Shown: positions 1 to 10,062, counted from the stretch's first letter. The stretch is DNA of 64,000 nt from Micromonospora radicis (GCF_003583405.1 NZ_QXEC01000003.1:62001-126000); one strand, 5' to 3'. Made by a program: numbers and translations. Notes: generated by a model from the sequence alone, not told the origin.

Positions 1-81
1 GGTCGCGGTCGCCAGGCCGGCGGCCGCCGCGCCACGGAGCAGGGCGCGTCGGGAGAAGGGACTTTCCGGGGTACGACTCAT
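1..81 (-). CDS. Tat-exported protein, N-terminal end only
   Basis: Only the first 27 codons lie in the window; the gene continues beyond base 1. The start ATG at 81-79 is preceded by a GGAGGG ribosome site 6 bases away. The peptide begins MSRTPESPFSRRALLRGAAA and continues into an alanine-rich stretch: a twin-arginine motif (S-R-R-A-L-L) followed by a hydrophobic segment, so a Tat signal peptide for export of a folded, often cofactor-containing protein. Nothing of the mature protein can be seen, so its function is unknown. Confidence 0.75.
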   Translation of the reverse strand, partial: MSRTPESPFSRRALLRGAAAAGLATAT

Positions 82-441
82 CGTGTTCCCTCCGTTCGGG
101 GACGGTCGACGGGGAGGGCAGGCGTGACCGGGCTCGCCGGACCATCGGAGGCGGCGCCTCCTCCGAGTTGGACACCGGACGCGGACCGGTTCGTTGATCG
201 ATGAGTCTGGGTGCGCCGCGAGGTCGGCGTCAAGACGCTAATACGGATTATCAAGGAGTTTCGCGCTGGGCGACCGACCCGGCACACGCCAGGTCGACCT
301 GGCGTATGCCGGGTCGGTCCACCCGGGGCCGGGGCCGGGCGGGGGTCTGGGCATGGGCAGCACCCCGTCCAGCGGCTGGATGTAGTCCTTGGTCTGCGTC
401 ACGAGCAATCCACCCGGCAACGCCGTGCAGAGGCAGCGGTG
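82..441. other. Intergenic stretch with a long palindrome
   Basis: No gene is supported here. It lies between the Tat gene (promoter side) and the 3' end of the 353-residue unknown protein. At 273-318 there is a 46-base near-perfect palindrome (one mismatch per arm, no unpaired centre; central bases AGGTCGACCT). It could act as a cruciform, a protein-binding site or a terminator-like hairpin, but no U-tract follows. A direct function is not visible. Confidence 0.5.
273..318. repeat. 46-bp near-perfect palindrome
   Basis: The two 23-base arms are reverse complements except for one pair, and they meet at AGGTCGACCT without a loop. It stands alone in the intergenic stretch upstream of the Tat gene. 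It is not adjacent to a transposase or a stop codon, so neither an insertion-sequence end nor a simple terminator is a comfortable explanation. Confidence 0.6.
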
Positions 442-476
442 GGTCCGGTATCAGGGGCTGGCCCTGATACCGGACC
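442..476 (-). terminator. Hairpin terminator after the 353-residue gene
   Basis: A perfect 15-bp stem (arms 442-456 and 462-476, GGTCCGGTATCAGGG and complement) closes a 5-base loop. It begins 7 bases past the stop codon of the minus-strand gene at 483. No U-tract is visible, as is usual for actinomycete terminators. Confidence 0.65.
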
Positions 477-482
477 TGCCAC

Positions 483-1544
483 CTACTTGCGCTTGGGGCT
501 CTGACCGGACCGTCGCGAACTCTCACCGGCGGTCCGCCGCGAACTCTCACCGGCGGTCCGCCGCGAACTCTCACCGGCGGCTCGCCGCGAACTCTCACCG
601 GCGGTCCGCCGCGAACTCTCACCGGCGGTCCGCCGCGAACTCTCACCGGCGGCTCGCCGCGAACTCTCGCCAGCGGCTCGCCGGGAACCCTCGCCGGTGG
701 ATCGCCGGGAAGTGGAGCCGCCGGTGCGCTGACGCAATTCCGAGTCACGACGAGACTGACCCGATGCGCTACTAGTTCGCCGGGCCTCCTGGGCGAGCGA
801 AAGGTTGGACACTGCGGCTTCCAGGTCTCGCTCGCCACCAGCCGTCCTCGACGGCTGCGACCGACCCGCCGACGGCAGCAGGCTACTTGTGAACTGAGCG
901 ATGCCCGCGGCTGCGGCACCGTACCCGGAGGCCTGCGGGTTCGAGGGCGTCAGGCCGCCGTACGCGGCCTGGGCGGCCATGTTGGCCAGCGCGACCACGG
1001 CCTGCGGATAGTCCGGAAGGGCATGGGACCGCGACGGATCCCGCTGTACCTGCCAACGGTTCCAGGCCGCGGTCAAGACGGTGTTCAGCGCCTGGGCCCC
1101 ACCGAAACCGACACCGGCAGCGTAGGCATTCGTACTGCCCGCCAGCAGCCCGCCCGCCTGCATGATGAAGGAGGTGCCGCTGAGAATCTGGCCACGCCTC
1201 TGCTCATCGAGAACGCTGGCACGCGCGTTGTCGCGCAACCAGAGCAGGTCGAAGCCCCGCCGCCCACCGGTTCGGTCAGCAAGCGCCAGCGTCATCCGCT
1301 CGCCCGTCCGGGCAAGCTGGATGTCCCAGGTGCCGCCTTCGAAGACCTCCGCCAACCGCTGAAGATTCGGGTCGTCCATCAGCTCGCTTACCGTGTTCTC
1401 GTACGCCTGCTCTTCCTCGCTGCCACTGCCGTTGCCGCTGTCACCGCCGGAGCCGCCGCCGGAGCCGCCGCCGGAGCCGCCGCCGCTGAAGCGGCTGCGT
1501 GCGCTCTCCCACTCACTGCTGTTGGGGCTGTCTGATGAAGACAT
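483..1544 (-). CDS. Unknown repeat-rich protein (353 aa)
   Basis: I do not recognise a family. The start ATG is preceded by a GGAGCGGAG purine run. The N-terminal 40 residues contain a Gly/Ser linker of the GGGS type, followed by an acidic patch and a folded-looking core at about residues 45-230 rich in Ala, Gly and Gln with helical segments. The C-terminus (about 275-345) is a tandem array of an 8-residue unit close to ESSRRTAG, strongly basic and serine-rich, ending KRK. No signal peptide is present, so it is probably cytoplasmic; the basic tail could bind nucleic acid or be a phosphorylation substrate, but that is inference. It is followed by another unknown gene in the same orientation upstream (1738-2802) that also has a Ser/Arg/Pro tail, so the two may work together. 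Confidence 0.6.
   Translation of the reverse strand: MSSSDSPNSSEWESARSRFSGGGSGGGSGGGSGGDSGNGSGSEEEQAYENTVSELMDDPNLQRLAEVFEGGTWDIQLARTGERMTLALADRTGGRRGFDLLWLRDNARASVLDEQRRGQILSGTSFIMQAGGLLAGSTNAYAAGVGFGGAQALNTVLTAAWNRWQVQRDPSRSHALPDYPQAVVALANMAAQAAYGGLTPSNPQASGYGAAAAGIAQFTSSLLPSAGRSQPSRTAGGERDLEAAVSNLSLAQEARRTSSASGQSRRDSELRQRTGGSTSRRSTGEGSRRAAGESSRRAAGESSRRTAGESSRRTAGESSRRAAGESSRRTAGESSRRTAGESSRRSGQSPKRK
517..708. repeat. Tandem 24-bp coding repeat, about 8 copies
   Basis: Units start at 517, 541, 565, 589, 613, 637, 661 and 685, exactly 24 bases apart, differing mainly at two positions (GTCC/GCTC, CAC/CGC). They encode the 8-residue E-S-S-R-R-(T/A)-A-G repeats in the C-terminal tail of the minus-strand 353-residue protein. 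The high nucleotide identity suggests recent expansion by slippage or unequal exchange. Confidence 0.85.
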
Positions 1545-1612
1545 CTCCGCTCCTGTCCACTCGACGAGATGCCCGCTCTACGGCATATACCGGCCGTTGG
1601 TTCGACCGTTCC

Positions 1613-1628
1613 CGCGAAAACTTTCGCG
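1613..1628. promoter_or_regulatory. 16-bp palindrome CGCGAAAACTTTCGCG upstream of 353-aa gene
   Basis: Seven-base arms CGCGAAA/TTTCGCG flank two bases, lying 69-84 bases upstream of the start of the minus-strand gene at 1544. It resembles in outline the GAAA-TTTC operators bound by LacI-type regulators in actinomycetes. It is the only obvious symmetric site in the 193-base gap between the two unknown genes. The binding protein is unknown. Confidence 0.35.
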
Positions 1629-1737
1629 ACGGTGCGCGACGGTTCACCGAGCAACCTCCCGCACGCTGCCCCGTTGGCCGCCCGACGCGTCGGGCGCATT
1701 GCCCGGTGGCCCGGTCCGCCGACCCACGCGGCCCTGC

Positions 1738-2802
1738 TCAGCGCCGGCCGCGGCGGGGGCTCGGGCTGCCCGAACGCGTGGATTCGGGCCGATCGACCGA
1801 CGGCGACCTCGGGCTGGCCGGCGACGGCGAGCGGGTATCGCCGTCGCGTACCGAGGCCACCCGGCGCGAGCTGGTCAGCCCGGCGGCCGTCGTCCGATTC
1901 GACGTGGTCGACGAAGCCACCGACGGCGATGGGCTCACACTCCGCTCCCGCGGATCCGGCCGCGACGACTCGCGCGTACTTCCGGTCGTCGCCCGCGACG
2001 GCTCCAGATAATACGTGGACACCCGTTGGAGGTCGCCGCGTTGCCACAGTCGTCGCAGGTCCGGGTCGCTCGTCAGTACCTCACGCAGCCGCTCGGCCAC
2101 CAGGCTGCGCTGGATGGCCGTCATCACCTCCGGCGACACGTCCGACTGCGGTCGGTCGACCTGCGGCTGCCGGCCCGCGCCGAAGTCGTACCCGCCCTGC
2201 GCCGCCCGGTAGCCACCGGGAGCCTGACCGAACCCGCCCTGGCCCATGTTCTGTCCGACCGAAGTCGGGGCGTACCCACCGGGGGCCGCGCCGTACCCCC
2301 GGTCGTGGTTCACGTCGGCGGCGCCGGCGGTGGGTTCGGGGTCGATCCGGCGGAGCGCCTGGCGGAGCATCCACGCCGTCAGACGGGTCGCAGTGCTCCG
2401 TCGCGCCCCGTCCGCCTGGCCCGGTGCCGCGCCGTACCCCCGGTCGTGGTTCACGTCGACGGCGCCGGCGGTGGGTTCGGGGTCGATCCGGCGGAGCGCC
2501 CGGCGGAGCAGCCACGCCGTCAGGCGGCTGACGATGCTCCGTTGCGCCCCGTCCGCCCGGCCCGGCGCCTCCTGCTGCGGCGCCACCCACCGAGTGGCGT
2601 CCGGCTGAGGTGCCCGATGCAGCTCGCGGAGGTGCGAGTCGACGTACCGGGTCGCCCGCTCTCGCTCGATACGCATCGGGTCGCCGTTGCGGCTGGCGTT
2701 GCGATCGAGTTGGGCCAGGTCCTGCCGGAGGATCTGATAGACCAGCCGGTCCAGATCGCGTTCCGCCGCACCGGAATTGCCGGGTGCAACCAACTCGGGC
2801 AC
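1738..2802 (-). CDS. Unknown protein with internal 47-residue duplication (354 aa)
   Basis: GTG start with GGAGGT five bases upstream. Not recognised. The N-terminal 75 residues look helical and charged. Residues about 80-172 consist of two nearly identical 47-residue copies (RLTAWLLRRALRRIDPEPTA in one, RLTAWMLRQALRRIDPEPTA in the other), each ending in a Gly/Tyr-rich piece. A Gly/Gln/Tyr-rich segment follows (about 173-215), then a short folded block (about 220-265) and a Ser/Arg/Pro/Thr-rich disordered tail. No signal peptide or membrane segment. The low-complexity Gly/Tyr and Ser/Arg parts are of the kind seen in proteins that assemble or bind nucleic acid; that is inference. It lies 193 bases upstream of the other repeat-rich gene, in the same direction. 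Confidence 0.6.
   Translation of the reverse strand: MPELVAPGNSGAAERDLDRLVYQILRQDLAQLDRNASRNGDPMRIERERATRYVDSHLRELHRAPQPDATRWVAPQQEAPGRADGAQRSIVSRLTAWLLRRALRRIDPEPTAGAVDVNHDRGYGAAPGQADGARRSTATRLTAWMLRQALRRIDPEPTAGAADVNHDRGYGAAPGGYAPTSVGQNMGQGGFGQAPGGYRAAQGGYDFGAGRQPQVDRPQSDVSPEVMTAIQRSLVAERLREVLTSDPDLRRLWQRGDLQRVSTYYLEPSRATTGSTRESSRPDPRERSVSPSPSVASSTTSNRTTAAGLTSSRRVASVRDGDTRSPSPASPRSPSVDRPESTRSGSPSPRRGRR
2285..2566. repeat. In-frame 141-bp tandem duplication
   Basis: Copies at about 2285-2425 and 2426-2566 are nearly identical at nucleotide level and have a period of 141 bases, that is 47 codons, so the duplication keeps the reading frame of the minus-strand gene at 1738-2802. The few differences are mostly synonymous or conservative. 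Confidence 0.8.
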
Positions 2803-2976
2803 GACACACCTCCGAAAGAGAAACCTCGGTCACCCGCTGTCCGTGGCTCTACGGCGGCCACCACCCCGCGGTTCACCCGAATCTCAACCCCGGCAGATCT
2901 CGTGCACGAACCGCCCCGGGCGGTTTCGCGGTGGGGTGCCGACGGTCGCCGGCACCCCACTGGTGGCTCTCGGGGG

Positions 2977-4515
<1,539 letters not shown>

Positions 4516-5700
4516 ATGTCCCAAGGCAACGACCAGTCTCGCCTGCGGGTCGGAGGCTGGATCTCCGAGTCCGGCAGGCTCGGTTCGGACGCCGCCGCCC
4601 CGGCGACCGACCAGCCGGAGAACGGCACCCTGCGCCGCCGTCCCGCCGGCCTCCTCCGGCGGACCGCGTCGTCGACACCGCTGACCACGGTCGCCCCGCC
4701 GTCGCCCGCACGTCACCCGGGCGGATCCATCGAGGCGGGCCGTACCATCGCCCCCGACGCCGCGAGCGACCCTGCCACCTTCGGCCGGCCCTACCGGCAC
4801 ACCACCCCGCACCGTACTCCGGACGACCTCGGCGAGCCGACCGACCGGCCGGGCCCCCGACGCGCGTTGCTGCTCGGCGGCGTGGCCCTGGTCACCGTCA
4901 CCGCCCTCGGCGGGGTGCTGGCACTACGCGGCGGCACCGCGCAGGAGACGATCCACGGCGAGTTCGTGGCCGCGGTGCCACGCCCCGGTTACCCGGCGGA
5001 CGGCCCCGGCGACACCGACGTGCCGCCCTTGGTGGACGGCACCGGGTCGGCGGCCGCCCCCAACGGCGGTGTCGCGCCGCCGGCCCAGCGCGGCAACCCG
5101 GTCGCCCTACCCGGTCTCAACCCCCGCGCCGAGGGCGCCGGCGGCTCCGGTACCGCCCCGCCCGCCAGCACCCCGACCGGTGGCGGTGGCAACGCTCCAG
5201 CACCGACCGGCGCCACCCCGACGACGCCCGGTTCCGTGCCGCAAACCCCCGCCGGCACAGCGTTGGTTCCCGGCGCCCGGATCGGTCTGGAGGTCGCGGG
5301 CCGACCCGGTCATCGGGTCCGACACTTCGACTTCCAGGCCCAGGTGGCACCGGTGAACGCCGCAAGCGGTAGCGACACGAAGGCGGACGCGGCGTTCACC
5401 GTCCGTCCCGGGTTGACGGGTACCGGCTGCGTGGCCTTCGAGTCGGTCAACTTCCCCGGCCACTACCTGCGCCACTCCGGCTTCCGGGTGTTCCTGCACC
5501 GGGCCGAGAGCGACGCCCTGTTCCGCGCCGACGCCACGTTCTGTCCGGTCACCGGCCTCACCGGTGCGCACACCTCGCTGCGTTCGTACAACTACCCGGA
5601 CCACTACCTTCGACACGACGGGCCCAGACAGATGCAACTCTCCCCGGTCGGTGACGTCGTCCCCGCGTCGGCCACCTTCGTCGTCCGCCCCGCACTGTGA
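4516..5700 (+). CDS. Membrane-anchored protein with AbfB (arabinose-binding) domain
   Basis: The start chosen is ATG 4516 with AGGAGA eight bases upstream. Residues 1-110 are polar and Pro/Arg/Thr-rich, then one membrane helix follows at about 117-138 (RRALLLGGVALVTVTALGGV). A long extracellular Pro/Gly/Thr/Ala linker runs to about 260. The C-terminal 130 residues form an AbfB domain (CBM42-like): the signature NFPGHYLRH and the repeated NYPDHYLRH, with the acidic-aromatic positions that bind arabinofuranose side chains. No catalytic domain is present, so it most likely holds arabinoxylan near the cell or senses it. It diverges from the xylanase gene, supporting a hemicellulose role. Confidence 0.8.
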   Translation: MSQGNDQSRLRVGGWISESGRLGSDAAAPATDQPENGTLRRRPAGLLRRTASSTPLTTVAPPSPARHPGGSIEAGRTIAPDAASDPATFGRPYRHTTPHRTPDDLGEPTDRPGPRRALLLGGVALVTVTALGGVLALRGGTAQETIHGEFVAAVPRPGYPADGPGDTDVPPLVDGTGSAAAPNGGVAPPAQRGNPVALPGLNPRAEGAGGSGTAPPASTPTGGGGNAPAPTGATPTTPGSVPQTPAGTALVPGARIGLEVAGRPGHRVRHFDFQAQVAPVNAASGSDTKADAAFTVRPGLTGTGCVAFESVNFPGHYLRHSGFRVFLHRAESDALFRADATFCPVTGLTGAHTSLRSYNYPDHYLRHDGPRQMQLSPVGDVVPASATFVVRPAL

Positions 5701-5875
5701 CCGCCTGTTGCCGGGCGGCACGAGTCGACATTCCTCGCGTTGGTGGACGACGGACAACGTAACGGGCATCGGCGCGGGGCCTCGACGACGACGTACCCAG
5801 GCCACAGCTGCCCGGGTCGCGACGATCAAGATCGTCGACGTTTCCCACAGCGAGCTGGTGCTATACGGTCGGGGG

Positions 5876-6094
5876 GTGAAAACCGAGCGCCACTGGTGGA
5901 ACGGCAACCGCACCGTACGAGGCCGCCGCGACGTATACATCCGCACCGACGGCGAGTCGTGGGAGGTGGAGGCCCGAGCCGGCGGCGACGCCGGCCGGTC
6001 GAAGATCTACCCGTGCCCCGGCCGCCAGTCGGCGGAGATCCTGGCCCGGGCATGGATGGACGGGCAGAGCCGTTGGCAGGTCATGACACCGTGA
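5876..6094 (+). CDS. Small conserved-type protein (72 aa)
   Basis: GTG start preceded by a run of G. The protein is hydrophilic with a Trp-rich beginning (KTERHWWNGNRTVRGRRD), a short beta-like core (DVYIRTDGESWEVEARAGG) and a helical end (SAEILARAWMDGQSRW). Codon use is normal for the window. No family name is recalled; proteins of this size and pattern are common in actinomycetes. No motif suggests catalysis. Confidence 0.6.
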   Translation: MKTERHWWNGNRTVRGRRDVYIRTDGESWEVEARAGGDAGRSKIYPCPGRQSAEILARAWMDGQSRWQVMTP

Positions 6095-6321
6095 CCGACA
6101 GGTCATGACACCCGGACCGGCCGCTGCCCGGCACCGTCCGGTCCACCGCCCTGCCGCGCGCAGCGGGATCCGGCGGCGGGTTGGAGTAGACTGACAACAC
6201 GGTCCGCCCCTAATGGCGGCCCGGTTCGATGTCCACGTCACGCGCCGCGGGCCCTACGCCACGCGCCGCGACCGAAGCGGTCAGCGCCGGGCGAGACATC
6301 CCTTCGACGTTCGGAGCCTTC

Positions 6322-7794
6322 ATGGCGGCACGCCGCCCAAGCCAGACCATCTCGTCAGACTCTCTCACCTTCGCCGACCTCGGCGTGCCCGACACGCTGA
6401 ACCGCGCGCTGGCCGCGGCCGGGGTGGACCGGCCGTTCCCCATCCAGGCCGCGACCCTGCCCGACGCACTCGCCGGACGCGACGTGCTGGGCCGGGGCCG
6501 TACCGGCTCGGGCAAGACCTACGCCTTCGTGTTGGCGGTGCTGACCCGGTTGGCCGCCAGCCGCACGTCACGGCGGGCCGGTCGTCCCCGGGCGCTGATC
6601 CTCGCCCCCACCCGCGAACTGGCCACCCAGATCGACAGTGTGATGGCGCCGCTGGCGCAGGCGCTGTCGCTGCGGACGATGACCGTCTTCGGTGGTGTCG
6701 CCGCCCGGCCACAGATCGCCGGGTTGCGGGCCGGGGTCGACATCCTGGTGGCCTGCCCGGGTCGGCTCGCCGACCACGTCGAGACCGGCCACGCCCACCT
6801 GGACGCCGTCGAGATCACCGTGCTCGACGAGGCCGACCACATGGCCGACCTCGGCTTCCTGCCCACCGTGCGGCGACTGCTGGACCAGACCCCTCGCGGC
6901 GGGCAACGGCTGCTCTTCTCCGCCACCCTGGACGCCGGGGTCGACGTGCTGGTGCGGCGCTTCCTCACCGACCCGGTCGTGCACAGCGTCGACTCGACAC
7001 TGTCGCCGGTCGCCGCGATGGCGCACCACGTCCTGCACGTGAACGCCGACGAACGGTTCGCCGTGCTGGTCGAGCTGACCGCGGCGCCGGGCCGGACGGT
7101 GGTGTTCACGCGTACCAAGCGGGGGGCGAAGACGCTCACCCGCCGCCTGGTCGCGGCCGGCGTGACCGCCGTCGAACTGCACGGCAACCTGGCCCAGGCC
7201 GCCCGCACCCGGAACCTACAGGCGTTCTCCGACGGTGCGGCGCAGACCCTGGTCGCCACCGACATCGCCGCCCGGGGCATCCACGTCGACGACGTGACCC
7301 TGGTCGTGCACGCCGACCCACCCGTGGAGCACAAGGCCTACCTGCACCGCTCGGGTCGTACCGCTCGGGCCGGGGCGGCCGGAACCGTGGTCACGTTGAT
7401 GACCGACGGGCAGGTGCCCGAGGTTCGGGAACTCACCCGCAAGGCGGGCATCAAGGCCACCACCACTCGGCTGCGTCCGGGTGACGCGCTGCTGCGCGAA
7501 CTCGCACCGGGCGAACGGACCCTGGTCCCCCAGCCCGTGCCACGCGCGGCCGGGACCCGGCGCGAAACCCAGCCCACCGGGACGCGACGCGAGGCGCAGC
7601 CCACCGGGACGCGACGCGAGGCGCAGCCCACCGGCACGAGGCACGAGGCGCAGCCCACGCAGGGCGGCCGAGGCCGCCGCGGCGGCGGGAAGTCCACGCC
7701 GGCGGCTTCGACGACACGATCCGCACCAGCCCGATCCGGGGCGGCTGCCTTCTCCGCCCGGGCCCGGCCCGGCGCCCGGCGCGGCGGGCGCTGA
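6322..7794 (+). CDS. DEAD-box ATP-dependent RNA helicase
   Basis: Unwinds RNA duplexes using ATP; probably involved in ribosome assembly, RNA turnover or cold adaptation. ATG 6322 is chosen because GGAG lies six bases upstream. All helicase motifs are seen: Q motif (FPIQAATLPDAL), motif I GRTGSGKTYAF, motif Ia PTRELA, GG doublet, motif II LDEADHM, motif III FSATLD, motif IV VVFTRTKRGA, motif V ATDIAARGIHV, motif VI YLHRSGRTARAG. The core ends near residue 375. The C-terminal 110 residues are basic and disordered, with a 9-residue tandem repeat (QPTGTRREA) and an Arg/Gly-rich end, typical of an RNA-binding tail. Monocistronic, with about 230 bases of leader that may be regulatory. Confidence 0.93.
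   Translation: MAARRPSQTISSDSLTFADLGVPDTLNRALAAAGVDRPFPIQAATLPDALAGRDVLGRGRTGSGKTYAFVLAVLTRLAASRTSRRAGRPRALILAPTRELATQIDSVMAPLAQALSLRTMTVFGGVAARPQIAGLRAGVDILVACPGRLADHVETGHAHLDAVEITVLDEADHMADLGFLPTVRRLLDQTPRGGQRLLFSATLDAGVDVLVRRFLTDPVVHSVDSTLSPVAAMAHHVLHVNADERFAVLVELTAAPGRTVVFTRTKRGAKTLTRRLVAAGVTAVELHGNLAQAARTRNLQAFSDGAAQTLVATDIAARGIHVDDVTLVVHADPPVEHKAYLHRSGRTARAGAAGTVVTLMTDGQVPEVRELTRKAGIKATTTRLRPGDALLRELAPGERTLVPQPVPRAAGTRRETQPTGTRREAQPTGTRREAQPTGTRHEAQPTQGGRGRRGGGKSTPAASTTRSAPARSGAAAFSARARPGARRGGR
7565..7660. repeat. Tandem 27-bp coding repeat in helicase tail
   Basis: About three and a half copies of a 27-base unit (core CAGCCCACCGGGACGCGACG) encode the QPTGTRREA repeats of the helicase C-terminal tail. 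The central two copies are identical. Confidence 0.8.
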
Positions 7795-7946
7795 CCGCTC
7801 CCCGGACGCGCGGGTGGCCGGCGGCGACGGCTTCGGCCGGTTCGTGTCCGATCAGGCGTTTCCGGTAACCCGCGAGCCGCGCTGTCGAGGAATCGGCCGG
7901 GGTGCCGAGCTGTGCCCGGCGGGGTTGGCCTGTCATGATGCGGCCC

Positions 7947-9350
7947 ATGTCACTGCACCGTCGTACCGTGCTCGGCGCCGGCCTGGCAGCCGCTGCCGCG
8001 GTCGTCACCGGCTGTCAGGCCCCGCCGCCGGTGGTGGGCGCCGACGGTACCGGCGCGCCGACGACCGGACCGGTGCCATCGGGTGGGGCGGGTGCCGGGC
8101 CGTCGGCCAGTGCTCCGGCGGTCTCCCCGTCCGCCGTCGAGGCGTTCGGTGCCGCACCGGGCACCTCGGCCAGCGCGTCGGCCGGCGGCGCCACCAGGCC
8201 GACCGGTGCCGAAGGGTCGCCGCTGGGCCGGGCGCTCACCGCCGAACTCACCCGCCATCTCAAACCCACACCGCAGAACCCGAAGCACCCCGGATACGCC
8301 GGCGCGGTGGCGTACTGCCAGGTCGACGGCGAGCTGTCCGCCCGCGCCACGGTCGGCAAGGCCCTGCGCTACGGCGCCGGCCCGGTCCTGCTGCCCGAAT
8401 CCAGGCAGGTCGCGATGCGGGCCGACTCGATCTTCGACACCGCCTCGCTGACCAAGGTCTTCACCGCGATCCTCACGCTGCAACAGGTCGACAGAGGGCG
8501 GATCGCCCTCGACACCCCGGTGGTGGAGCACCTGCCCGGCTTCGCCGGTCCCGGCAAGGACAAGATCACGGTTGCCATGCTGTTGGCCCACACCAGCGGC
8601 CTACCCGTCGGCGCCAAGGTCACCGGGCTGCCCGACGACGCCGCCCGCCGGGCCGCCGTCCTCGCCACCCCACTGGTCAAGGGCGCCACCCCGGGCACCG
8701 TCTTTCGGTACTCCAGCGTGGGACTCATGGTCGCCGCCCAACTCGTCGAGAAACTCACCGGCCAGCGTCTCGACAAGGCCCTCAAGAACGGCATCACCGG
8801 TCCGCTCGGCCTGCGCGACACCGGCTTCAACCCGAAGACCTGGCTCGCCAACGCCGACCAGGCCCGCCGGCTCGTCGCCACCGACGCCCGATCCTCCCGC
8901 GGGCTGCTGCGCGGCACCGTCCACGACGACGTCGCCAACCACCTCGGCGGCATCGCCGGACACGCCGGCATCTTCTCCACCGCCGCCGACCTCACCGTCA
9001 TCGGTCAACTGCTGTTGAACGGCGGTACCTACCGGGGCACACGGGTGCTCTCCGAGACCATCACCAAGCGGATGCTCACCAACGTCAACCGGGGTCTGCC
9101 CGCGGTCGACGCCGAACGTCCCAACCGGACCTCCGATCACGGCCTCGGCGTCGTACTCAACCAGCCGTGGTTCATGGGCCGGCTCGCCACCGGCAAGACC
9201 TTCGGCCACACCGGTTTCTCGGGCACGTCCCTGCTGGTGCACCCCGGACGCAGGATGGTCGTGGTGCTGCTCACCAACCGGGCCCACCCCAACTGGAGCT
9301 GGGCCAACCCCGACCCGGTCCGGGTCGCCGTCGCCAACCTCTGCGCCTGA
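7947..9350 (+). CDS. Tat/lipobox serine hydrolase (class C beta-lactamase fold)
   Basis: Penicillin-binding/beta-lactamase-like serine hydrolase, acting outside the membrane. The N-terminus has a twin-arginine motif (HRRTVLG), a hydrophobic segment and a lipobox ending VVTGC, so it is probably a Tat-exported lipoprotein. A Pro/Ala/Gly/Ser linker follows to about residue 95. Catalytic motifs: S-x-x-K in DTASLTKVF, the Y-S-S motif in FRYSSVGLM replacing Y-x-N, and H-T-G in FGHTGFSGTS; also MLLAHTSGLP, typical of esterase/peptidase-like class C members. The substrate is unknown: D-Ala peptides, esters or lactams are possible. ATG 7947 is used; two in-frame ATGs lie 9 and 12 bases upstream. Confidence 0.85.
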   Translation: MSLHRRTVLGAGLAAAAAVVTGCQAPPPVVGADGTGAPTTGPVPSGGAGAGPSASAPAVSPSAVEAFGAAPGTSASASAGGATRPTGAEGSPLGRALTAELTRHLKPTPQNPKHPGYAGAVAYCQVDGELSARATVGKALRYGAGPVLLPESRQVAMRADSIFDTASLTKVFTAILTLQQVDRGRIALDTPVVEHLPGFAGPGKDKITVAMLLAHTSGLPVGAKVTGLPDDAARRAAVLATPLVKGATPGTVFRYSSVGLMVAAQLVEKLTGQRLDKALKNGITGPLGLRDTGFNPKTWLANADQARRLVATDARSSRGLLRGTVHDDVANHLGGIAGHAGIFSTAADLTVIGQLLLNGGTYRGTRVLSETITKRMLTNVNRGLPAVDAERPNRTSDHGLGVVLNQPWFMGRLATGKTFGHTGFSGTSLLVHPGRRMVVVLLTNRAHPNWSWANPDPVRVAVANLCA

Positions 9351-9358
9351 GACACCGC

Positions 9359-10018
9359 TCACCGGTGGGCGAAGACGAAACCGCCTGTCACGTCCGGTGC
9401 CGGATGGTGCGCCAGTTCGGCCTCGACGGTGAAGCCGGCGGCGCGCAGCCCGGCGGCGACCCGACCCGTCGGACGGTGGTGCACATGGACGTTCATGGGA
9501 TGGCCGCCGTAGCCCTGCGTCTTGAGCCGGCTGCCGTCGCCGCCGTGGAACGCGAGCAACACGACCCCACCCGGCCGCAGCACCCGGTGGAACTCGGCGA
9601 ACACCACGGGTACCTCCTCGTCGGGGACGTGGATCAGGGAGAACCAGGCGAGCAGGCCGGTCAGCTCGCCGTCGGTCAGGTCGAGGCGCGTCATCGTGCC
9701 GACCTCGAAGCGCAGGCCCGGGTGATCCCGTCGGGCCACCTCGACCATGGCGGGTGACAGGTCGATGCCGAACGCGTCCAGGCCGATGTGGTGCAGGTGA
9801 GCGGTGATCCGGCCAGGGCCACAGCCGACGTCGGCCACCGGCCCGGCGCCCCGGGCGCGGACCAGCTCGGCGAAGAGTGCGAGGACGCCCCGCTGGAACG
9901 GCTCACCGGCGAGGGCGTCGCGCAGCAGGTCGGCGTAGCTGGCCGCCACCGTGTCGTACGAGGTCCGGATGTCGTCGAGCCAACCGGGAACACGCATGCG
10001 CTGCACGATAGTCCGCAT
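9359..10018 (-). CDS. Class I SAM-dependent methyltransferase
   Basis: Transfers a methyl group from S-adenosylmethionine to an unknown small molecule. The Rossmann signature VADVGCGPGRITAHL is at about residues 60-75, the acidic loop GIDLSPAMVE follows, then the LRPGGVVLLAFHG strand typical of UbiE/type-11 methyltransferases. The end GGFVFAHR is normal. Start uncertain: ATG 10018 or an in-frame ATG 21 bases downstream. It converges on the serine hydrolase with an 8-base gap. Confidence 0.85.
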   Translation of the reverse strand: MRTIVQRMRVPGWLDDIRTSYDTVAASYADLLRDALAGEPFQRGVLALFAELVRARGAGPVADVGCGPGRITAHLHHIGLDAFGIDLSPAMVEVARRDHPGLRFEVGTMTRLDLTDGELTGLLAWFSLIHVPDEEVPVVFAEFHRVLRPGGVVLLAFHGGDGSRLKTQGYGGHPMNVHVHHRPTGRVAAGLRAAGFTVEAELAHHPAPDVTGGFVFAHR

Positions 10019-10062
10019 CGCGGGTCGACGGTGTCGCCAGCCGTTCGCCGGCCCTGTCGACG

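Noticed and set aside
517..708. Regularly spaced repeats that could suggest a CRISPR array
   Set aside because: Units are contiguous 24-bp tandem repeats without unique spacers and encode a protein repeat.
6076..6113. Short direct repeat CAGGTCATGACACC after the 72-residue gene
   Set aside because: Two copies only, 24 bases apart, no further element; considered a local duplication without function.
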